A model generated the notes under the pieces. That model was not told the origin of the DNA. It saw nothing but the letters and a program-made list of their open reading frames with translations, and ran no database searches. DNA of 64,000 nucleotides, from the NCBI RefSeq assembly GCF_001613545.1, contig NZ_BDCO01000002.1:1736001-1800000 (forward strand), given 5' to 3'. Below, piece after piece: positions 26,135-34,172 of this stretch (the first letter of the stretch is position 1; each line of letters begins with the position of its first letter). This stretch comes from Terrimicrobium sacchariphilum. Lineage in GTDB: Bacteria; Verrucomicrobiota; Verrucomicrobiia; Chthoniobacterales; Terrimicrobiaceae. The position numbers and the translations under genes were made by a program.

Positions 26135-27424
26135 ATGATCCAACGCAGTTTCAGCCTTTTCCTCGCGCTCCGCTACCTGCGGCCAAAGCGCACGTTTCTC
26201 TCCATCATCACGCTCATCTCGATCCTGGGTGTCACCCTCGGCGTGATGGTGCTCATCCTCGTCATCAGCGTCATGACCGGCTTTGAGCGGGAACTCGAGC
26301 GCAAGGTCGTCGGCTTCGACGCCCACGTGGTCGTTTCCCGCATGGACAGTCCGCTGACAAACTGGGAGGAGCTTCAGGACAAGATTCTCAAGCTCAAGGA
26401 CGTCGTCGCAGCTGCGCCCTTCGTCCAGGGTCCCGTCCTGGTGGAACACGAGAACATCCGCGTCGCACCGAAGATCCGCGGCATCGATCCCGAGGCCGAG
26501 GAAAAGGTCACGGAGTTGAAGCAGTTCATTGTCCAGGGCGATCTCGATCTCGATGGGGACAAGGTGATACTCGGCTCCGAGCTGGCCGCCCTCCTGCATG
26601 CACGGGTGGGGGACAAGATCACCCTCTACTCGCCCGGCAACGTCAGCCAGATCTTCAACGAGCTCGACCGCATTCAGAAGGAAGGCAACAAATCCGACGC
26701 CGCCGCGCTCAAGCAGATGATCCTGCCCCGAGAGCTTACCGTTACAGGCATCTTTGAGAGTGGGCGCTATCTTTACGATAGCGACTTCATGCTCGTGCCG
26801 CTCTACGTCGCCCAGGAGGTCTATGATCTCGGCGGCGACATCCATGGTCTCGCCATCCGCACCACCGACCGTTACCGCGCCGATGCCGTGAAGGAGGAGA
26901 TTCAGGGAATCCTCAAATACCCGGATACGGCGATGACCTGGATCGACATGAACAAGCAGATATTCGACGCCATCAAGATGGAACGGAACGTCATGTTCTT
27001 CATCCTGCTCTTCATCGTCCTCGTTGCCGCCTTTGGCATCATGAATACCCTCATCACCGTGACCGTGCAAAAGACACGCGAGATCGGCATCATGAAAGCC
27101 CTCGGCGCCCAGACCATGCAGATTGTGGGCGTCTTTATGGCCCAGGGCGTCGTGGTGGGCCTCTTCGGCACGATCGTCGGCCTCATCACTGGCATTTCCC
27201 TTGTGCAATACCGCAATCAGGTCAGCGACTTCCTCGCCAATGTCTTCCACATAGAGGTCTTTCCGCGTTCCGTCTACCAGTTCAGCGAGATCCCGGCGGA
27301 AATCGTTCCCTCCGACGTCGCAATCATCTGTACCAGCGCCTTCATCATTTGTTCGCTGGCCGCACTCATTCCCGCCTATTTCGCCGCCCGCCTCGACCCC
27401 GTAAAAGCGCTCCGCTACGAGTAG
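26135..27424 (+). CDS. LolC/LolE-type lipoprotein-releasing ABC permease
   Basis: 429 residues. A first helix with the FtsX/LolC signature (FSLFLALRYLRPKRTFLSII) is followed by a large periplasmic domain (about 50-280) and three C-terminal helices (about 285-420) ending LDPVKALRYE. It would extract lipoproteins from the inner membrane for transfer to the outer membrane. The partner ATPase LolD is not in this window. It is 6 bp downstream of the MFS gene and probably in one transcript with lysS. Confidence 0.92.
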   Translation: MIQRSFSLFLALRYLRPKRTFLSIITLISILGVTLGVMVLILVISVMTGFERELERKVVGFDAHVVVSRMDSPLTNWEELQDKILKLKDVVAAAPFVQGPVLVEHENIRVAPKIRGIDPEAEEKVTELKQFIVQGDLDLDGDKVILGSELAALLHARVGDKITLYSPGNVSQIFNELDRIQKEGNKSDAAALKQMILPRELTVTGIFESGRYLYDSDFMLVPLYVAQEVYDLGGDIHGLAIRTTDRYRADAVKEEIQGILKYPDTAMTWIDMNKQIFDAIKMERNVMFFILLFIVLVAAFGIMNTLITVTVQKTREIGIMKALGAQTMQIVGVFMAQGVVVGLFGTIVGLITGISLVQYRNQVSDFLANVFHIEVFPRSVYQFSEIPAEIVPSDVAIICTSAFIICSLAALIPAYFAARLDPVKALRYE

Positions 27425-27484
27425 AAGCGCGCAACTCTGGCGGAGAGCGGGTACAAAAATGGGAGATTTCTCGAAATTTCCCAT

Positions 27485-27514
27485 TTGACGTGTGGCGGAA
27501 ACCTCGCTTTACTT
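27485..27514 (+). promoter_or_regulatory. Predicted promoter of tRNA-Arg
   Basis: TTGACG at 27485-27490, an 18-nt spacer and TTACTT at 27509-27514. The tRNA 5' end lies 14 nt downstream, a normal distance for a tRNA transcript with a short 5' leader. Confidence 0.5.
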
Positions 27515-27527
27515 TCCCTCCCTTAAA

Positions 27528-27601
27528 GCAGCCGTAGCTCAATTGGATAGAGCATCTGACTACGGATCAGAAGGTTTGGGGTTCGAATCCCTACGGCTGC
27601 A
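27528..27601 (+). tRNA. tRNA-Arg (ACG)
   Basis: 74 nt. Acceptor GCAGCCG/CGGCTGC is perfect, with discriminator A at 27601; CCA is not encoded. The anticodon stem is TCTGA/TCAGA with loop CTACGGA (anticodon ACG, deaminated to ICG in bacteria). The T-arm is GGGGTTCGAATCCCT. A terminator follows directly. Confidence 0.96.
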
Positions 27602-27610
27602 CTTTCCAAA

Positions 27611-27644
27611 CCCGCAGGAATCCTTGTTCTGCGGGCTTTTTTTT
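27611..27644 (+). terminator. Rho-independent terminator of tRNA-Arg
   Basis: A 7-bp perfect stem CCCGCAG/CTGCGGG (27611-27617, 27629-27635) with an 11-nt loop is followed by C and eight T. It marks the end of the tRNA transcript. Confidence 0.85.
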
Positions 27645-28348
27645 GCTCCGACTCGGAGCCTGTGTGCGAAACGCCGCTCGATATGGGCGATGAGCGTTGG
27701 CCTCGGGATGGGCTCGCGCTCGGCGGATCACCTCCTGCAGTCGCTCACTTTTGGTGGTTTCTTGACGCACTAAAAATCCTCCAGAGTGCCCAGCGAGAAA
27801 AACCGGCTCATCCTGATCCCTCGGCCCCAGATGTAGAATGAGGATCTGTTTTTTTACGGCTCCCCTCCGCAGAGGGGCATAACCTCGAATCTCACGCGAG
27901 AGCAACCAACTTGGATCCTGCGAATCGCCAGCCTGCCTAGCCACCAATAATCTCTGGGACGGCCGTGGTGGCCCCATCAAGGGGCGCCAGGCTCGGGATG
28001 GGGGGCGATCGCCTCCCACAGGGCGCGAGTCAGCGCAAATGGGAACAGATACTCCGCGCTGTGGGCTGCAAACCGGCGGAGCTAAAGCGGGAGTGGGCCT
28101 CGGTGATCGCCATCGGCTGCGAACTCGTTCCACGTCTGAGGGTACTGATTATCCACTGCCGCTTCCACGTCTCTCTGCGTTGATGGATAAGCGAGTAATC
28201 GACACGGCCATAACGCGGCTATGTCGGCTCGCTTCATCTGCTTCTGGCGATCCTGCTGAGGATCGCGGTGCAGCCCAGACGCCATGCCTTAAAAAAAACG
28301 AAGACTGCTTTCTGGGAATTCACAGTTACTCCAAGCTAAAATGCAAAG
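27645..28348. other. 704-bp segment without a convincing gene (accessory region, left part)
   Basis: Open frames are short on both strands and I recognise none. A 72-codon plus-strand frame at 27965-28183 contains protein-like text (KWEQILRAVGCKPAELKREW) and could be a decayed gene fragment. There is no copy of the tRNA-Arg 3' end here. Codon structure is lost compared with the flanks. A TAAAAT box at 28337-28342 precedes the next gene by 6 nt. Confidence 0.45.
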
Positions 28349-28861
28349 ATGCTTGAGGCCTATCTTTCTTCAGGTGGTCTGTCTCGGAAAAGCGGTCCGT
28401 GCGTTTATGCCCTTATCCTTATCGCGAAAGATCATGACCCTAGAATATATATTGGCCGCACCGGGACTTCCTCAAAAACAGGCGTAGACTCGCCTTTCGG
28501 AAGATTAAGCACCCACCTGAAGAAACGCGGAAAAACTGCAACATGTATTTTCGGCGGACGGAATGATCCTGCATTCATTGAATCAGCGAGAGTCGTCTTC
28601 CTTGCCGTTCACATTCCTGGTTCACATCCGGAGGTTGGGACCGCGGAGAAGTGGATGATTTGGCACTGCGAGCAGAATAAGAAAGTCGGGAGGTATGAAT
28701 TGCTCAACGGAGAGGATATCCCGAAAAACGAGCCTCCCATTCGCGAATCTATAAGGGCGGAGTTGTTGAAGCTTTATAAAAAGGCTGTTCATTGTTGCGG
28801 TGTTGAACCGAAATGCCTTCCTTCAGGCAGGAGCGCACCTATCAAGACAGGAAACATATGA
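28349..28861 (+). CDS. GIY-YIG-like nuclease-domain protein (putative)
   Basis: 170 residues. The region CVYALILIAKDHDPRIYIGRT matches the spacing of a degenerate GIY-YIG motif (VYA, then about 11 residues, then YIG). It continues with GRLSTHLKKRGK, which holds the conserved Arg region, and a Glu in FIESARVVF. GIY-YIG domains cut DNA in mobile elements, restriction and repair. The first motif is not canonical, so catalysis is uncertain. The gene has lower GC and A/T-rich codons unlike its neighbours, and is the only clear gene between tRNA-Arg and tRNA-Phe, suggesting acquisition. Confidence 0.55.
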   Translation: MLEAYLSSGGLSRKSGPCVYALILIAKDHDPRIYIGRTGTSSKTGVDSPFGRLSTHLKKRGKTATCIFGGRNDPAFIESARVVFLAVHIPGSHPEVGTAEKWMIWHCEQNKKVGRYELLNGEDIPKNEPPIRESIRAELLKLYKKAVHCCGVEPKCLPSGRSAPIKTGNI

Positions 28862-29476
28862 AGGATTGGCGGTACGCACCCGCCCGAAAATCGTCCAGCT
28901 AGTCCCGACCTTTAGGTGGTTTCGTCAAAAGTGTTCTGTTCTCCTGGGACGTGCGTCACAGATCGAAAACGTTCCGATTTCGTGTTCGTTCATCTCACAA
29001 AGCGCTCCGGCTTGGGACGCCAAGCATGGTGCACGAGGGAATAGGCGCCAAGGTTGAGGAAATATTAGCATTCGGTTCTGCAAGATTTTACGCCATTGTG
29101 CAGTTGCGGAGTCTGGTGAGGATTCTTAACACTGAGGAGGGGGCTTCAAAATTTGTTGCTGTCCTTATGGGACAGCGCTTTTCCGGGAGCTGTCTTCCAG
29201 AGACAGGTTAGCTCGCGCAGATTGATTGTTCCTTTCAAAGCGGCGGTCTGGATCGCGCGTGTTGCGGCCTCTGGATCGCGAGCAAACGAAAAGGGCCGTA
29301 TGGTCACCTTCGTGCGGAAGTTGGAACATGGCCTGCGGTCAGGAATCGGGGGAATTCTGCAAGAAAAGCAGCTCCTTCACGTACCATCAGCTCGTGTGGC
29401 ACAAAAGTGGCCTCGGACGGCTGTGATTCCGCTTTTCAGGACAACATGGAGCCTTTTAGCTCCATTATCAGTAAAG
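28862..29476. other. 615-bp segment without a convincing gene (accessory region, right part)
   Basis: Only short open frames are present (up to about 147 codons, one of them running through the tRNA antisense) and none has recognisable features. Composition is mixed and lower in GC than the flanks. It ends at the 3' end of the leftward tRNA-Phe. I see no direct repeat of either tRNA, so no attachment site is claimed. Confidence 0.45.
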
Positions 29477-29552
<76 letters not shown>

Positions 29553-29570
29553 CCTGGGAAGGGAGGGCTG

Positions 29571-29599
29571 AATCTAGGGAGAAGTGCGCGAGTTGACAA
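29571..29599 (-). promoter_or_regulatory. Predicted promoter of tRNA-Phe
   Basis: On the minus strand: TTGTCA (29594-29599), a 17-nt spacer and TAGATT (29571-29576). The tRNA 5' end at 29552 is 18 nt downstream of the -10 box. Confidence 0.65.
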
Positions 29600-29687
29600 G
29601 CGGAAGATTGCGAAAAATCTCATAATTTCCCGCGCGTCATTGTGGCTCGACTTGTTTCCTGGGACCTGACTGGCTTGGAGTTTCAGC

Positions 29688-30374
29688 ATGGACAGCAACG
29701 GCATCAGTCTCATCGTCATGACCATCGTGGTGATTTTCCTCGTGAGCTGGATTGTCGCAGGGTGGCTGGAGGCGCGGCGGCGAGAAGCCTTCCGTACTTT
29801 GGCTGGAGAGTTGGGGTTGACCTACTCCCCGGATCGGGATCGCAGTCTGGCGGAGAGATACTCGTTTCTGAACCTCCTTGACCAAGGGGAAAATCGATAT
29901 GCGCAGCACATCTTTACCGGGATGTACGACGGGCTACCCGTGACTGCTTTCGAGTACCATTACGAAACAAGCTCCAGGAGTTCCAAGGGCGGCCGCACTG
30001 TGCATCATCATTATCTCAGTGTTTTTCTGACCGCAGTGCCTGGACCTGTGCCTGAGATGACCATACGGCCTGAAGGTTTTTTTTCCAAAATTGCACAGGC
30101 GTTCGGGTATGATGATATCGATTTTGAATCGGCGGAGTTCTCTCGCGAATATTGTGTCCGGTCTCGGGATAAACGGTTCGCCTACGATGTGTGTCACCCT
30201 GCCGCGATTGAGTTTCTTTTGCGGTGCTCCGGTGTGGATATTGAGATCGAAGGATATGAGATGGCCTTCATCAAGGAATACGGCCTGCAAAGGCTTGAAG
30301 TGGCGGGGAATCTCGCGCTCCTCACGCGTTTCCGGCACCTTTGGCCTGCTCATTTGAACGAAATCCGCGCATGA
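29688..30374 (+). CDS. Membrane-anchored protein upstream of LemA, unknown function
   Basis: 228 residues. One N-terminal membrane helix (about 7-25) is followed by WLEARRREAFRTLAGELGL and a soluble, beta-rich domain (about 45-220). This matches proteins of unknown function often paired with LemA, in which a membrane helix precedes a domain with a conserved FTGMYDGLPVTAFEY-type strand. It overlaps lemA by 4 nt (ATGA), so the two are coupled. Confidence 0.75.
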   Translation: MDSNGISLIVMTIVVIFLVSWIVAGWLEARRREAFRTLAGELGLTYSPDRDRSLAERYSFLNLLDQGENRYAQHIFTGMYDGLPVTAFEYHYETSSRSSKGGRTVHHHYLSVFLTAVPGPVPEMTIRPEGFFSKIAQAFGYDDIDFESAEFSREYCVRSRDKRFAYDVCHPAAIEFLLRCSGVDIEIEGYEMAFIKEYGLQRLEVAGNLALLTRFRHLWPAHLNEIRA

Positions 30375-30937
30375 ATTTCTCGATCATATATTGGATTATC
30401 GGAGCGGTTTTCGTGATAGGCGCTCTTTATGGACTGGGCCAATACAATGGCCTCATCGTCCTGCGAAATCACATGGCCGAGGCATGGAGCGACATCGATA
30501 CGGAGCTAAAGAGGCGATACGATCTCATTCCCAACATGGTGGAAGTCGTGCGGAGCTATGCCCGTCACGAGCGGGACGTTCTGGAGACTGTCGTCAGATT
30601 GAGGGCCGAGTGCATGGCTCCGCATGGCACTGTCGATCAACGGGCCGTGGACGAGAGGAGACTCTCATCGGCCTTGGGAGGGCTTCTCGCCGTGGCGGAG
30701 TCTTATCCCGGGCTAAAGGCCGATCACGCGTTTTCTCGCCTCCAGAATGAACTCGTGGAGACGGAAAATCGTATTCAGGCTGCGCGGCGATTCTACAATG
30801 GAAACGTCAGAGACTACCGAAACAAGGTAGAATCATTTCCGGGGAGCTTGGTTGCCGCAGCGTTTGGATTTGGGTCAGTCGAGTTTCTGGAATTTGACCC
30901 CGAGATATCCAGGCTGAGCGACATCCGCCTGCCATAG
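30371..30937 (+). CDS. lemA: LemA-family protein
   Basis: 188 residues. One N-terminal membrane helix (about 4-22) is followed by the four-helix LemA domain: LRNHMAEAWSDIDTELKRRY, DLIPNMVEVVRSYA, then ENRIQAARRFYNGNVRDYR near 130-148. The C-terminus FPGSLVAAAFGF is typical. LemA proteins face the periplasm or cell exterior and have no settled biochemical role. The ATG that overlaps the upstream stop is used instead of the one at 30341. Confidence 0.93.
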   Translation: MNFSIIYWIIGAVFVIGALYGLGQYNGLIVLRNHMAEAWSDIDTELKRRYDLIPNMVEVVRSYARHERDVLETVVRLRAECMAPHGTVDQRAVDERRLSSALGGLLAVAESYPGLKADHAFSRLQNELVETENRIQAARRFYNGNVRDYRNKVESFPGSLVAAAFGFGSVEFLEFDPEISRLSDIRLP

Positions 30938-30960
30938 CAACTCCGGGGGAGTTGCCATGG
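30932..30960. terminator. Long hairpin between convergent genes (terminator-like)
   Basis: A 13-bp stem with one mismatch (arms 30932-30944 and 30948-30960) and a GGG loop covers the lemA stop codon. It lies between convergent lemA and the H1-like gene. There is no T-run, so it may act in a factor-dependent way or as an RNA 3'-end stabiliser. Confidence 0.45.
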
Positions 30961-30987
30961 CGAACGGAAAATATACGTGGGGAAAGA

Positions 30988-31467
30988 CTAGCGCTTCTTT
31001 CCGCGGACCGGGGCCTTGGCCTTCTTGCGGGCGGGAGCCGGGGCTGCCTTGCGGCGGGCGACGGGCTTCGCTTTAGCTTTTGGCTGAGCCTTGGCTGGCT
31101 TGCGGACGGGTGCTGTCTTGGCTTTTCCCTTCACCGGTGCCTTGGCGGCCGGGCGCAGCGGCTTCCGGAGAGCCGGTTTGGCTGCTGGCTTGGCAACAGG
31201 GCGGGTGGGTCGGGCGGGAGCCGGGCGTTTGGCGCCTTTGGCTGGAGCTTTGCCGGAGCGCTTGGGCGCTTCCTGCTCAGCTTTGTGCCGGGCGCGCCAA
31301 GCCGCTACCTGCAGGCGCACGCGTTCGCGTTGGGCTTCGATGTCTCGATGATACCACTCGCTTTTTCTAGCGGCCTCAGCTTTGCGAAAGTTGGGGCTGG
31401 AGCGGTACTTTTCGGCGTACTTTTTACGGTAGTACGCTTTGCCGTATTCTTTGTCGGCGTATGGCAT
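30988..31467 (-). CDS. Histone H1-like Lys/Ala/Pro-rich basic protein
   Basis: 159 residues. Residues 1-65 are an aromatic and charged helical segment (YGKAYYRKKYAEKYRSSPNF, then WYHRDIEAQRERVRLQVAAW). Residues 66-159 are an unstructured tail built almost only of Lys, Arg, Ala and Pro in PAKxA-like repeats (KAPVKGKAKTAPVRKPAKAQ). The tail resembles eukaryotic histone H1 and bacterial Hc1/AlgP-type chromatin proteins, so DNA binding or compaction is likely. The N-terminal segment is unlike H1 and may provide specificity or oligomerisation. Confidence 0.75.
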   Translation of the reverse strand: MPYADKEYGKAYYRKKYAEKYRSSPNFRKAEAARKSEWYHRDIEAQRERVRLQVAAWRARHKAEQEAPKRSGKAPAKGAKRPAPARPTRPVAKPAAKPALRKPLRPAAKAPVKGKAKTAPVRKPAKAQPKAKAKPVARRKAAPAPARKKAKAPVRGKKR

Positions 31468-31491
31468 GATTAGGGACGGATACCGCTAACC

Positions 31492-31519
31492 ATCGTAACG
31501 CTGCATCCGGTTTCGTCAA
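31492..31519 (-). promoter_or_regulatory. Predicted promoter of the H1-like gene
   Basis: On the minus strand: TTGACG (31514-31519), a 16-nt spacer and TACGAT (31492-31497). The ATG at 31467 is 24 nt downstream, giving a leader of about 17 nt. Confidence 0.45.
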
Positions 31520-31811
31520 TTCAGTTCTGCGGCAAGGAGTTCTGAACTTTGCTTTAGACAATGGATTTAAATAAGACTGAGACTCAATAAGGTTGCTTTG
31601 GGCATGGTTTCGACCAGCTTTCCGGATGCGCCTCTCGAGGGAAATCGGGAGTACGGAAGGGCCGGGCTGTGTGTCGGGCAATACCTTTTGCGGGTCGTTG
31701 TAGTCAATAGCATCGCTGCAAGACAGGCTGTGTTGCAGGGGGCTGCGACGATTTGACCTGGCTGGATTCCCGCGGCGATGCAGGCAATACCCGTGGGCAA
31801 ATAAGTATCTG
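31520..31811. other. Intergenic interval with no gene seen
   Basis: Together with the promoter on its left this makes 344 bp between two leftward genes. Open frames are short and unconvincing. Several imperfect repeats of AGTTCTG/GAACT type occur around 31521-31551 but do not form a clear stem. Nothing else is recognised. Confidence 0.4.
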
Positions 31812-32081
31812 CTATCCCTTCCGAATCCGGTCCTTGCGTTCTTCCCGCTTTTCCTCGAGGCGGGCAAGTTCGGAGGCAAGTTGACGTCGGAGTTCGTCCT
31901 GGGCGAGGGAATCCCCGGCCGACTTTATGATTTCTCCCTCCAAAAATACCTTTTTTTCGGCGATCTTGGCATTGATTTCAGAGTCGATCTCGGCGATCTG
32001 CCGCTTTTGGTCGTCGGAGAGTTTCTGAATCGGGGCTTCCTTTTCCAGGCGGCTCATGGCGAGTTCGTAGGCAGATTTCAT
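31812..32081 (-). CDS. Small conserved coiled-coil protein (MKSAYELAM-type)
   Basis: 89 residues, all-helical and highly charged. It begins MKSAYELAMSRLEKEAPIQK and continues with LSDDQKRQIAEIDSEINAKI and heptads of Ala/Leu/Ile to an Arg/Lys-rich end. Proteins starting this way recur as short unknowns in Verrucomicrobiota and Planctomycetota (from memory). No enzymatic motif is present. It is probably a cytosolic, dimeric coiled coil. Confidence 0.75.
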   Translation of the reverse strand: MKSAYELAMSRLEKEAPIQKLSDDQKRQIAEIDSEINAKIAEKKVFLEGEIIKSAGDSLAQDELRRQLASELARLEEKREERKDRIRKG

Positions 32082-32150
32082 GGAAGCATGCTACCTCGGT
32101 AGAGACCGTTCGCCAAGCTTCAGGCGCCGACGGTGTGGCTCAACGAGCCC

Positions 32151-32179
32151 TTGCCACCACAGGGAACCACTTTTACTGT
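32151..32179 (+). promoter_or_regulatory. Promoter of the HAD phosphatase gene, leaderless type
   Basis: TTGCCA at 32151-32156, a 17-nt spacer and TACTGT at 32174-32179. The ATG follows after 9 nt, so transcription should begin within a few nucleotides of the start codon. Confidence 0.55.
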
Positions 32180-32188
32180 ATCGCCGCC

Positions 32189-33007
32189 ATGCCAAATATC
32201 CGACTCCTGAGCACAGATTTTGACGGTACGTTGATCGGATTTGATTCCGATGGACGTTGCTCAACCGAATTTGCCCTGGCGATCCGTGAATATCACGCGG
32301 GAGGCGGCCTTTGGGCCATCAATACCGGGCGCAGTGTGGAGCATGCCGTCCAGGGATTGCGGCGATTTGATCCGCCGGTCATGCCGGACTTTCTGCTGAC
32401 CTGCGAGCGGGAGGTATATCGGCGGCTGGCGGATGGGCAATGGGAGGCTCACGGGCACTGGAATGAAACCTGTCGCCAGCGCCATGAAGAGCTCTATTCG
32501 TTGGCGGAGGAGCTTTATACACTGATCGCCGCCCGGGCGGAGAAAATCGGGGGCATCGAAATGATCTGGGAAGAGGGAAGACTGGTCGGTTTCGTCACCA
32601 GGACGGAAGAGTTGATGGAGACATTTCTGAAGGAGGTTGATCTGCTCTCCGCAGACTTTGTTGACTTTTCCTATCAGCGAAACACGGTTTACCTGCGCTT
32701 TTGTCATCGCGATTATCACAAAGGGTCTGCGCTGGGAGAGCTTTGCCGACTGGAAGGTATGGACCCGGCAAGGGTGCTTGCGGCAGGTGATCATTACAAC
32801 GACATCCCGATGCTGGACGGGAGGCATGCCAGACACACGGCCTGCCCTGCCAATGCGATCGAAGCGGTGAAGCATCGGGTGCGTCTCTCGGGAGGCTATG
32901 TCGCAGACCGGAATTACGCGGACGGTATAGCCGATGCCCTGGCTTTTTTTGAAAGAAAAGAGGCGGAGGGCTTTCGCACCACCGCCTCGGTTGGGAATGT
33001 AATGTGA
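32189..33007 (+). CDS. HAD-superfamily phosphatase (Cof-type)
   Basis: 272 residues. Motif I is STDFDGTLIG (Asp10, Asp12), motif II is AINTGRS, and motif IV is AAGDHYNDIPML with Lys in the preceding YHKGSAL region. The large C2-type cap lies between, as in Cof/sucrose-phosphatase-like enzymes that act on sugar phosphates and similar small molecules. The substrate is unknown. I start at 32189 because motif I then lies at the expected distance; an upstream ATG at 32135 falls inside the promoter. Confidence 0.88.
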   Translation: MPNIRLLSTDFDGTLIGFDSDGRCSTEFALAIREYHAGGGLWAINTGRSVEHAVQGLRRFDPPVMPDFLLTCEREVYRRLADGQWEAHGHWNETCRQRHEELYSLAEELYTLIAARAEKIGGIEMIWEEGRLVGFVTRTEELMETFLKEVDLLSADFVDFSYQRNTVYLRFCHRDYHKGSALGELCRLEGMDPARVLAAGDHYNDIPMLDGRHARHTACPANAIEAVKHRVRLSGGYVADRNYADGIADALAFFERKEAEGFRTTASVGNVM

Positions 33008-33021
33008 AGGGGACTCTCGAA

Positions 33022-33417
33022 CTAGGCCTTCAGGCGGTAGCGGCCGGCGGACAGCTTCTGGATCGTGCCGAGCTTGCGACCGGTGCTGCTGAACCAGACA
33101 TGGACGTTCTGGGCCTTGACGCCGAGCTTTTCCGAGAGTTCCTTGACGCTGATGCCCTTGTCGCCGGAAGCCTTCAGGGCGGCGAGGATGGCCTCCTTGA
33201 GAGCGCCGCGACGACCGGAAGACTTGCTGCCGATGGCCTTGGCGGCCTTGGTGCTTGCGCCGCGACCGCGAGGGGCTTTCGCTGCGACAACTCCGCCAGC
33301 GTAGAGGGACTCGATCTGGCTTTCGATTTTTGCGATTTCACCGAGCAGGGACTCCCGCTGCTCCGTCAGCTTCAGGATGTTCTTAAGAACCGAAGTGCTG
33401 AGTTGAGATATTGCCAT
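33022..33417 (-). CDS. Small basic protein: coiled coil plus winged-helix-like domain
   Basis: 131 residues. Residues 8-40 form a helical coiled coil (LKNILKLTEQRESLLGEIAK). Residues 45-70 are a basic Gly/Lys/Ala linker (RGRGASTKAAKAIGSKSSGR). Residues 70-131 look like a small winged helix (LKEAILAALKAS, GISVKELSEKLGVKAQNVHV, RYRLKA). It probably binds DNA or RNA, and may be a chromatin-associated or regulatory protein. It is transcribed divergently from the PPTase gene with 59 bp between. Confidence 0.68.
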   Translation of the reverse strand: MAISQLSTSVLKNILKLTEQRESLLGEIAKIESQIESLYAGGVVAAKAPRGRGASTKAAKAIGSKSSGRRGALKEAILAALKASGDKGISVKELSEKLGVKAQNVHVWFSSTGRKLGTIQKLSAGRYRLKA

Positions 33418-33476
33418 AAGGGGAAAGTGCCTTAATTAGCTGGTTTGTCCAGTGCAAGAAAAATAACTATTCGAAA

Positions 33477-34172
33477 ATGGAAAACATCCAAATAGCCGCA
33501 TGGAATGAGATGCCCGGCCCCTTGCCAGTATTGGATGGCCACGTGGATGTTTGGAGAATTTTTCCTAATCTTCGGAATAATCGAGATCTCCCCGAGGAGG
33601 AATTGCAGCGATGCGAGGCTATTAACAACGCGTTAGCGAGGCAGCATGAACTCAGCTCCCGCATCGGAGTTCGGCGGATTTTAGGGCGCTACACCGGGGT
33701 TTTGCCCTCGTTGCTGGCATTTGAACGAGCAGGCCGGGGGAAGCCATTCCTCGCGGAAGGGCCGCAATTCAACCTATCGCATACACGGGATCAAATCCTG
33801 TTAGGTGTGTCACATCAACCAGTTGGGCTTGATGTGGAATCCAGGGATCGGAAAGTGAAGGCGGGCGATCTGGCCGCCAAGTTTTTTCATAAAGAAGAGC
33901 TGGCAGCTGTTATGAACCATGCCGATAGCGAGAGGGTCTTCTTAAAATATTGGGTTTGCAAGGAGGCTACGGTTAAGCTCTCCGGGGACGGGATTTATCA
34001 TGGCCTCAGGGACGCCAGGATCGAGATGGAAGGGGATAGTGTCCGAGGGACTTATTGCGACCGGGAGGTCTGTCTTTCGCTGTTTGCGCCTGCGCCGGGC
34101 TTTATCGCAGCGGTGGCATCTTGGGAGACGCACCTGACACCGCGGTTTTTTGGCTTGGCGAGCGATCTTTAG
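33477..34172 (+). CDS. 4'-phosphopantetheinyl transferase, Sfp-type
   Basis: 231 residues, the pseudo-dimeric Sfp/Gsp length. The Mg2+/CoA motif is VGLDVESRDRK and the second motif is KYWVCKEATVKLSGDG (WxxKEA). The P1-type motif is GKPFLAEGPQFNLSHT. It transfers phosphopantetheine from CoA to carrier-protein serines. No polyketide or peptide synthetase lies nearby; the membrane-tethered carrier at 14330 is a candidate client. The -10-like TAACTA (33464-33469) precedes the ATG by 7 nt. It overlaps the convergent transporter gene by 4 bp. Confidence 0.92.
   Translation: MENIQIAAWNEMPGPLPVLDGHVDVWRIFPNLRNNRDLPEEELQRCEAINNALARQHELSSRIGVRRILGRYTGVLPSLLAFERAGRGKPFLAEGPQFNLSHTRDQILLGVSHQPVGLDVESRDRKVKAGDLAAKFFHKEELAAVMNHADSERVFLKYWVCKEATVKLSGDGIYHGLRDARIEMEGDSVRGTYCDREVCLSLFAPAPGFIAAVASWETHLTPRFFGLASDL

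Noticed and set aside
23244-27484. Long antisense frames opposite lysS, the MFS gene and the Lol permease
   Set aside because: Same reasoning: no domains, and the plus-strand proteins have family motifs throughout.
27965-28183. 72-codon plus-strand frame with KWEQILRAVGCKPAELKREW
   Set aside because: Too short and unrecognised; kept only as a possible decayed fragment.
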